A DNA stretch of 64,000 bases from Pseudonocardia halophobica (GTDB taxonomy: Bacteria > Actinomycetota > Actinomycetes > Mycobacteriales > Pseudonocardiaceae). Below the pieces are notes generated by a model. That model saw only the letters and a program-made list of their open reading frames with translations, was not told where the DNA came from and made no database searches. Shown here one piece after another: positions 58,636 through 64,000 of this stretch. Numbering within the stretch: the stretch's first letter is position 1; each line of letters starts with the position of its first letter. A program made the position numbers and the translations under genes. The DNA lies in NCBI RefSeq assembly GCF_027922425.1, contig NZ_BSFQ01000001.1, positions 310,001-374,000 of the forward strand, in the 5' to 3' direction.

Positions 58636-61064
58636 CCATCACCGACGACCCGGCCGACCCCGGGAAGCCGGGGCAGCCGGAGGGTCCGCCGCCCGAGCAG
58701 CAGGCGCACCACGAGCCGCCGCCGGAGAAGTTCGAGCCCCGGCGCAGGAAGGCGTCCCTGTGGGACCGCGGCAAGCTGCTGCTGCTGTTCGTCGTCGCGT
58801 TCCTGGTGATCGTGTGGTCGCAGGTCGCCGACAACCCGCTGATCACCTTCACGGACGCGTTCCGCATCGAGACCGTCGAGTCGCAGTGGCTGCTGTGGCT
58901 CGCCGGGCTGGAGCTGCTGCGGCAGATCCACTACTTCGTGTCGGAGCGGTGGTCGGCCTACCACGTCTTCTGGACGCGGAAGGTCTTCGGCGGCACCGAC
59001 CGGGCGCTGAAGAAGCGGTTCTCGGACTGGACCCGGTTCCGGCTCGCCCGCGTGATCAAGATCGTGCTGCTGCTGGTGCTGGTCGCCCTGGTCGCCGGCG
59101 CGGCCCTGGGCACCTCGCCCTTCCTGGCCATCTTCCAGGCCCCGGCGCTGATCTGGCAGGCGCTGCCGTTCATCCTCCAGCTGGCCTTCGCGTTCTTCTT
59201 CATCGCGTTCCAGTTCATCGGCCTGTTCTGGCTGCTCTCGCGCGGCGGAGTGGACACCTACTACCCGGACGACATCAAGACCCGGTTCGCCGACGTCTGG
59301 GGTCAGGACCACGTGGTCCAGCGGATCCGCGAGAACATCATGTTCCTGGAGAAGCCGGACGAGATCGAGGCCAAGGGCGGCTACGTCCCCGGCGGCCTCC
59401 TGCTCTGGGGCCCGCCCGGCACCGGCAAGACGCTGATGGCCGAGGCCGTCGCGGGCGAGACCGGGAAGCCCTACGTCTTCGTCGACCCAGGCGCCTTCAT
59501 CAACATGTTCATGGGCGTCGGCATCCTCAAGGTGAAGTCGCTGTTCCGGAAGCTGCGCAAGCTCTCGCTGCGCTACGGCGGCGTCATCGTCTTCTTCGAC
59601 GAGGCCGACGCGCTGGGCAACCGCGGCTCGCTGGCGGTCACCGGGCCCGGCGGCGGCCCCCGCGGCTTCGGCCCGGCGCCCTTCCACGGGACCGGGTGCC
59701 ACGGCTTCTCCTACCTGTCCCGGGACACGCAGTCGATGCTGTTCCGCGAGTCCATGGCGTCGGCGCCGCCGGTCGAGGAGCCGCGCAGCCGCTTCGTGAT
59801 GGGCGGCGCGATGAACGGCGGCGGCGGGGGCGGGATGGGCACGCTGCAGGCGCTGCTCACCGAGCTCTCCGGCCTGAAGAAGCCGCGCGGCCTGCTCAAC
59901 CGGTGGGGCCGGCGGGCGCTGGGCATGCGGCCGAAGCCGCCGCCCAAGTACCGGATCCTCGTCATGATGGCCACGAACATGCCGGAGTCGCTCGACGAGG
60001 CGCTGCTGCGGCCGGGCCGCATCGACCGGATCTACCGCGTCGGCTACCCCTCGAAGGCCGGCCGGATCCGCACCTACCAGGGCTACCTGGACAAGGTGCC
60101 GCACGAGATCACGGACGAGCACCTCGACAAGCTCGCGACGATCACCCCGTACGCCACCGGCGCGACGATCAAGGACCTGGTCAACGAGGCCCTGATCACC
60201 GCGATCCGGGACGGGCGCGAGGTCATCACCTACCGCGACCTGATGAAGGCCAAGCAGCTCAAGGAGCTCGGCCCGCCCGAGGACGTGGAGTACATCGAGC
60301 GCGAGCGGCACGCCGTCGCCGTGCACGAGGGCTGCCACGCCGTCGTCGCCTTCCGGGTGCGCGAGCACATGGAGATCGACCTGGCGACGATCGAGAAGGG
60401 CTCGGACTACCTGGGCATGGTCGCGAGCATCCCGCCCGAGGACCAGTTCACCCGGTGGCGCTCCGAGTACGAGGCGGACATCCTCGTCTCCCTCGCCTCG
60501 CTGGCGGGCGAGCGGATGTTCTTCGACGGCGACAGCTCGTCCGGCGTGTCCGGCGACCTCGAGTCGGCGACCACGGTGGCCTCGTTCATGGAGGGCTTCT
60601 GGGGCATGGGGTCGACGGTGTCGTCGTATTCGTCGGCCCGGCGGCTCGAGGTCGGCGCCCCCGGCGGCGGCAAGGGCGCGCCGGGCAAGGACGGCAGTGC
60701 CGAGGAGGTGCTCCGCCGGGCGCTCGCCGACCGGATCGAGGACCACCTCGACGGGCTGCTGGACAAGGCCGCGGAGATCCTCCGGGAGAACCGCTCGTCG
60801 GTGCTGGCCATCGCGCACGCGCTGGAGACGCACAAGACGCTGACCGGCGAGGACGTCGAGGCGGTGCTCACCGGGCGGGAGGGCCCGACGATCGACGGCC
60901 GCATCTACGCCGACCCGGACTTCCTGGCCCAGCTGGAGGAGTACCACGCCGCGGCGGCCGGGGCGCACCGCGCCCACGCGCCCGTCCGGCTGGCGCTGCC
61001 CGCGATCCGGGAGCGGGAGGAGGGCAGCTCGGCCGCGGCCACGCCGCCGGCGGCGACCCCCTGA
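58632..61064 (+). CDS. Atypical FtsH-like AAA+ metalloprotease
   Basis: An 810-residue membrane protease. At the N-terminus three or four helices (about 48-68, 135-160, 168-205) replace the usual two of FtsH. The AAA domain has GPPGTGKT (about 260), Walker B IVFFDEAD (about 320) and an unusual insertion of about 100 Gly/Pro-rich residues (about 330-430) before MMATNMPESLDEALLRPGR. The M41 site is intact: H565-E566-x-x-H569 (HEGCH) with third zinc ligand Asp642, the same spacing as E. coli FtsH (His414 to Asp492). It should be an ATP-driven zinc protease. It differs from the housekeeping FtsH normally near folE. Terminator follows. Confidence 0.85.
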   Translation: MTITDDPADPGKPGQPEGPPPEQQAHHEPPPEKFEPRRRKASLWDRGKLLLLFVVAFLVIVWSQVADNPLITFTDAFRIETVESQWLLWLAGLELLRQIHYFVSERWSAYHVFWTRKVFGGTDRALKKRFSDWTRFRLARVIKIVLLLVLVALVAGAALGTSPFLAIFQAPALIWQALPFILQLAFAFFFIAFQFIGLFWLLSRGGVDTYYPDDIKTRFADVWGQDHVVQRIRENIMFLEKPDEIEAKGGYVPGGLLLWGPPGTGKTLMAEAVAGETGKPYVFVDPGAFINMFMGVGILKVKSLFRKLRKLSLRYGGVIVFFDEADALGNRGSLAVTGPGGGPRGFGPAPFHGTGCHGFSYLSRDTQSMLFRESMASAPPVEEPRSRFVMGGAMNGGGGGGMGTLQALLTELSGLKKPRGLLNRWGRRALGMRPKPPPKYRILVMMATNMPESLDEALLRPGRIDRIYRVGYPSKAGRIRTYQGYLDKVPHEITDEHLDKLATITPYATGATIKDLVNEALITAIRDGREVITYRDLMKAKQLKELGPPEDVEYIERERHAVAVHEGCHAVVAFRVREHMEIDLATIEKGSDYLGMVASIPPEDQFTRWRSEYEADILVSLASLAGERMFFDGDSSSGVSGDLESATTVASFMEGFWGMGSTVSSYSSARRLEVGAPGGGKGAPGKDGSAEEVLRRALADRIEDHLDGLLDKAAEILRENRSSVLAIAHALETHKTLTGEDVEAVLTGREGPTIDGRIYADPDFLAQLEEYHAAAAGAHRAHAPVRLALPAIREREEGSSAAATPPAATP

Positions 61065-61080
61065 CCGAGCACGCGTCGAA

Positions 61081-61116
61081 CGCCGGCCCGCGGACCATCC
61101 GCGGGCCGGCGTTCTT
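61081..61116 (+). terminator. Intrinsic terminator after the FtsH-like gene
   Basis: Perfect 14-bp stem CGCCGGCCCGCGGA / TCCGCGGGCCGGCG with a CCA loop, followed by TTCTT, 16 bp after the stop. The best classical terminator in the window. Confidence 0.85.
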
Positions 61117-61170
61117 CTCGCGGCAACTCCGTACGGTGTACTCCGGGACGGTCGAGGAGGTGCTCCGGAT

Positions 61171-61605
61171 CGCCCGCGAGGGAGCTGGGCGCCGCAGATC
61201 GTCGCGACGGACGCCGTGCGCGAGCCGTACCCGCACGGCCGCAGCACCCCGATCGCGATGGACGACATCGCCCGGGTGGCCGCGGTGGCCCTGACGACGC
61301 CCGGGCACGAGGGCCGGTCGTACCCGCTCACCGGACCGGAGGTGCTCACCCGCGTCGACCTGGTCGAGCGGATCGGCGCGGCCCGCGGGAAGCCGGTCGA
61401 GTTCGTGCAGGTCACCCGGGACGAGGCCGTCGAGGTGCTGCGGCCGGAGATGGGCGGGACCGCGGAGTGGTACGTGGACACGATCCTGAAGGGCGGCGTC
61501 GACTGGCCCGCTGAGGTGCAGCCCACCGTCGAGGAGGTCACGGGCGCGCCCGCGACCACCTTCGCCGAGTGGGCGGTGGACCACGCCGCCGCCTTCCGCC
61601 CCTGA
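61171..61605 (+). pseudogene. C-terminal remnant of an NmrA/SDR-like NAD(P)-binding protein
   Basis: From GTG 61216 a 129-residue frame matches only the C-terminal half of NmrA-like atypical SDRs (STPIAMDDIARVAAVALTTPGHEGRSYPLTGPEVLTRVDLVERIGAARGKPVEF). Homology seems to begin earlier in the frame (SWAPQIVATDAVREPYP from about 61183). The Rossmann N-terminus with GxxGxxG is absent: 5' of it is only the previous gene's terminator. No ribosome site is seen. It is best read as a truncated, probably dead gene. Confidence 0.65.
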
Positions 61606-61608
61606 GAA

Positions 61609-61712
61609 CGCATGAGGGAACCATAATGCGAATTCGCACCCGTCCTGGGTGCACTATGGAACCATAATGCGACGAATCCGGGTCGGAAATCGCATCATGA
61701 TTCCATAGTGCA
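61609..61712. repeat. Three 22-bp palindromes at exact 41-bp spacing (second array)
   Basis: Imperfect palindromes at 61609-61630, 61650-61671 and 61691-61712, centres 41 bp apart each time. The middle copy has core CTATGGAACCATAATG; the other two vary in one arm. Arms begin CGCAT/TGCAC. The core TATGGnnCCATA and the 41-bp phase match the array at 19779-19880. It lies between the ends of two convergent genes. Confidence 0.85.
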
Positions 61713-61717
61713 GGGGG

Positions 61718-62743
61718 TTACGGAACGAGGATCGCCCGGCCGCGGACCCGTCCGGCGTCGAGGTCGTCGATCGCCTGCTGGAAGTCGTCGAGCCTGTAGC
61801 GCTGGGTGTGCAGCGTGACCAGGCCGCGCGCGGCGAGCTCCATCAGGTCGCACAGGTCGTTGTAGCTGCCGACCAGGTTGCCCACGATGTTCTTCTCGGC
61901 GGAGATCAGATCGATCGTCGGCACGTCGACGTTCTCGCCGTACCCGACCACGTGGTAGTCCCCGGCCTGCTTGGTCATCCGCAGGCCCTCGGACGTGCTG
62001 CCGCCCTCGCCCACGAAGTCCACGACGACCTCGGCGCCCTCCCCGCGGGTGAGCTCCAGGACGTGGTCCACGTGCCCGCCGTCCGCGACCACCCCGAGGT
62101 CCGCGCCGATGGACTCGGCGAGCTTCACGGCCTCCGGGTTCCGGTCCACCACGACGACCTTCGCCGGCGTCGACGCCTTCAGCACCTGGATCCCGATGTG
62201 CCCCAGCCCGCCGGCGCCGATCACCACGCAGGTGTCGCGCGGGCCGAGCCGCCGGGCCGCCTTGGCCGCCGCGTGGTACGCGGTCAGACCCGCGTCGGCG
62301 AGCGCGGCGACGTCGGCCGGCTCCAGCGCGTCGTCCAGCTTCACGACGCTGCGGGCGGAGGTTCGCAGGTACTCCGCGTAGCCGCCGTTGGTGTCGATGC
62401 CCGGGAACCGGGACCGGTTGCAGTGCACGTCGTCGCCGGAGCGGCAGGCCCGGCAGAGCCCGCAGGTGATCAGCGGGTGCACGATCACCTTGTCGCCCTC
62501 GGCCACGTTGGTCACGGCGGAGCCGACCGCCGCCACCCAGCCCGCGTTCTCGTGGCCGATCGTGTACGGCAGCGTGACCTGCGACTTCTCGGCCCACTGC
62601 CCCTCGAGGATGTGCAGGTCGGTCCGGCACACGCCCGCACCGCCGATCTTGACGATCACGTCGTACGGCTCGACGACGGTCGGCTGCGGGACCTCGGTCA
62701 TCTCCAGGTTGCGGTGGTACCCGACCACCTGCACGGCCTTCAC
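61718..62743 (-). CDS. Zinc-dependent alcohol dehydrogenase (MDR family)
   Basis: A 341-residue medium-chain dehydrogenase. Catalytic zinc ligands appear as Cys in GAGVCRTDLH and His-Glu in GHENAG. The structural zinc loop is CGLCRACRSGDDVHC. The NAD-binding motif is VIGAGGLGHIGIQVL, followed by VVVDRNPEA, where Asp at the end of strand 2 indicates NAD. Together with the DUF59 and amidohydrolase genes it matches the accessory genes downstream of soluble diiron propane/acetone monooxygenases in Rhodococcus and Mycobacterium, so a secondary or primary alcohol may be its substrate (inference). GTG 62743 overlaps the upstream stop by 4 bp. Confidence 0.92.
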   Translation of the reverse strand: MKAVQVVGYHRNLEMTEVPQPTVVEPYDVIVKIGGAGVCRTDLHILEGQWAEKSQVTLPYTIGHENAGWVAAVGSAVTNVAEGDKVIVHPLITCGLCRACRSGDDVHCNRSRFPGIDTNGGYAEYLRTSARSVVKLDDALEPADVAALADAGLTAYHAAAKAARRLGPRDTCVVIGAGGLGHIGIQVLKASTPAKVVVVDRNPEAVKLAESIGADLGVVADGGHVDHVLELTRGEGAEVVVDFVGEGGSTSEGLRMTKQAGDYHVVGYGENVDVPTIDLISAEKNIVGNLVGSYNDLCDLMELAARGLVTLHTQRYRLDDFQQAIDDLDAGRVRGRAILVP

Positions 62744-63423
62744 GAGACCTTGTCCTCCAAGTCGTAACGGGTGGCCAGCAGGCCACGGCAGAAGTGGGCG
62801 TTGCCCTCGATCGAGATCCGGGTGGACCGCGCCAGGCGCAGCTGCAGCGGCAGCTCGACCTCCGGGTACGGACTGCCGCTGTGGTCGACGAACACCGGCA
62901 GGTCGTCGCCGGTCCGCAGCCCGATCGCGGCGCGGCGGCGCAGCAGGGCGCGGGTGGCGTCGTCGAGCGGCAGGTCGCCGATCGTGACGCGCCCCAGGTC
63001 CTCGACCGCGTGCCCGCCCCGGACCATCCGGGTCAGCACCCGTTCCATCGCGGCGGTGTGGGCCTTGCGCCGGAACGTGGTCCGCAGCTCCTCGAGGTCC
63101 TGCTCGGCCTCGTGGGTGAAGGTGCCGCGGTAGCCGGCGTCGGCGGCCAGCCCGGTGTTGATGAGGTCGGAGTCGTGGTGGTCGTCGAGCTCGACGACCA
63201 CGCGGCGGGTCCACGGCAGCGCCGTGAGCACGTCCTTCGCGTCCGACGCCATCAGGTAGGCGAAGTTCGGGGCGCAGAAGCTGGTGGGCAGCCGCAGGTG
63301 CACCACGACGTCGGCGCCGGTCACGTCGAGGGACCGCACGAAGTTCAGGTCGGTGATCGGCTCGTCGAGCTCGGGGTCGACGACGGCGTCGAGCGCCCGC
63401 CAGGCGTCCTCCTGCCGGCCCAT
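62740..63423 (-). CDS. DUF59/MIP18-like protein of the monooxygenase accessory cluster
   Basis: A 227-residue protein. The N-terminal 90 residues are a DUF59-type domain (WRALDAVVDPELDEPITDLNFVRSLDVTGADVVVHLRLPTSFCAPNFAYLMASDAK), with the PELxxxIxDLxFV signature and a conserved Cys in SFCAPNF. The rest is helical with an NAHFCRG end. DUF59 proteins assist Fe-S or metal-centre assembly. In bacterial alkane monooxygenase clusters this family sits beside the amidohydrolase and may help mature the diiron enzyme (inference). ATG 63423 overlaps the amidohydrolase stop by one base. Confidence 0.82.
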   Translation of the reverse strand: MGRQEDAWRALDAVVDPELDEPITDLNFVRSLDVTGADVVVHLRLPTSFCAPNFAYLMASDAKDVLTALPWTRRVVVELDDHHDSDLINTGLAADAGYRGTFTHEAEQDLEELRTTFRRKAHTAAMERVLTRMVRGGHAVEDLGRVTIGDLPLDDATRALLRRRAAIGLRTGDDLPVFVDHSGSPYPEVELPLQLRLARSTRISIEGNAHFCRGLLATRYDLEDKVS

Positions 63424-64000
63424 CACGCCACCGCCACGGCCTGCGGCTCCTCGCGCGGGAGCTGCAGCTCGGCCGGGACCGGGATGTCGTACATCGCGGC
63501 GGCGTTGAGCCCGAGGATCTTCTTCTTCTGCGCGGTGGTGAGCGGCGCGTACTCGGTCATGTCCTCGGGAATCTGGAAGTCGACGAACATCTCGACCAGC
63601 CAGCGCGGGGTCCAGAGGGCGTAGTCGCTGGAGAACTGGATGCGGTCCTCGTCGAGCCAGTAGAGGAGCTCGCCGATGATCTGCGCGAAGTACTTGGGCC
63701 GGGTGTGCATGAACGGGATCGCGACGGCGAGGCCGGCGTGCACGTTCGGCTCCTGGGTGGCGATCCAGCAGAAGTCCTCGAGCCGCGGCAGCCCGCAGTG
63801 CTCGACCACGAAGTTCATCTCGGTGAAGTCCGAGGCGACCTTGTCGACGTCGGCAACGTCGAACGCGTCGCGGTCCAGGGGCCGGATGGTCGGACCCTTG
63901 TGAATGTGGATGTTCTTGATCCCCAGCTCCTGGGCGGTCTCCAGGTAGCGGTAGGACCACGGGTCGTCGAGCTTCCAGCCGCGGGACTCGCCGTGCCACT
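63423..64000 (-). CDS. Amidohydrolase-family protein (5' end beyond window)
   Basis: The C-terminal 190 or so residues of an amidohydrolase-2-type (aminocarboxymuconate decarboxylase-like) protein; the frame is open to the right edge. Visible motifs: NIHIHKGPTIRPLDRDAFDVADVD, FVVEHCGLPRLEDF (metal-binding His), VHAGLAVAIPFMHT, and FSSDYALWTPRWLVEMFVDFQIP with the catalytic-type Asp. The start is not in the window. In propane and acetone monooxygenase clusters a homologue precedes the DUF59 and alcohol dehydrogenase genes and is needed for, or associated with, active hydroxylase. The role here is inferred from that context. Confidence 0.85.
   Translation of the reverse strand, partial: WHGESRGWKLDDPWSYRYLETAQELGIKNIHIHKGPTIRPLDRDAFDVADVDKVASDFTEMNFVVEHCGLPRLEDFCWIATQEPNVHAGLAVAIPFMHTRPKYFAQIIGELLYWLDEDRIQFSSDYALWTPRWLVEMFVDFQIPEDMTEYAPLTTAQKKKILGLNAAAMYDIPVPAELQLPREEPQAVAVA

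Overview
The window is very GC-rich DNA with GTG/TTG starts, many leaderless promoters, and an actinobacterial gene set: iniBAC-like genes, a dnaK-grpE-dnaJ-hspR operon with HspR boxes, bifunctional dcd, an EtfD-type Fe-S oxidoreductase and WXG100/EspC-like proteins. Gene content and the 3' cluster (alcohol dehydrogenase, DUF59 protein, amidohydrolase) suggest a Pseudonocardia-like member of the Pseudonocardiales. The genus is an inference. Several landmarks (dcd, etfD, an iniR-type regulator, iniB/A/C, dnaK-hspR, clpB, pyrE) also sit close together in Mycobacterium tuberculosis (Rv0321 to Rv0384c), so this looks like ancestral chromosome backbone with lineage-specific insertions. I saw no rRNA, CRISPR array, IS element, integrase or prophage.

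Layout. 0-9.5 kb: DUF1206 membrane protein, Orc1/Cdc6-like ATPase, GroES-like protein, VanW wall protein, CBS protein, a FadE5-type acyl-CoA dehydrogenase behind two palindromic operators, and a Tat-exported amidase. 9.5-20 kb: an ini-type envelope-stress cluster with a LuxR-type STAND regulator, two dynamin-like GTPases (IniC, IniA), two tandem IniB paralogues and a divergent membrane-anchored Hsp70-like protein. A three-copy palindrome array follows. 20-30.3 kb: small transporters and enzymes, a two-HTH MerR regulator with a GNAT enzyme, tRNA-Gly(CCC), dcd, and an ABC-2 transporter divergent from a DesK/NarL-type two-component system. 30.6-33.3 kb: etfD, which carries the same operator as the acyl-CoA dehydrogenase.

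33.8-41.8 kb: seven tightly packed genes resembling a reduced type IV secretion apparatus (VirB2-, VirB3/PrgI-, VirB4-, VirB6- and VirB8/TcpC-like proteins plus a two-domain wall hydrolase). No relaxase or coupling protein is visible. 42-49.8 kb: the HspR heat-shock regulon (dnaK-grpE-dnaJ-hspR, then clpB), each unit with HAIR-type boxes. 49.8-53.6 kb: a YbaB-like/EspC-like/WXG-like operon, a short-chain dehydrogenase and pyrE. 53.7-57.5 kb: a DUF4142 protein with a (S/T)GG(H/F)R repeat tail, a secreted partner and a ferric-reductase-like flavocytochrome. 57.9-61.1 kb: a lipoprotein coupled to an unusual FtsH-like AAA protease. 61.2-64 kb: a gene remnant, a second palindrome array with the same 41-bp phasing, and the end of a probable alkane/acetone monooxygenase accessory operon cut by the window edge.

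Three regulatory links come from sequence alone: (i) one operator shared by the acyl-CoA dehydrogenase and etfD, the two ends of the beta-oxidation electron path; (ii) HspR boxes on dnaK and clpB; (iii) a 16-bp block shared by the LuxR-type regulator's own leader and the iniB/hsp70 divergent region.
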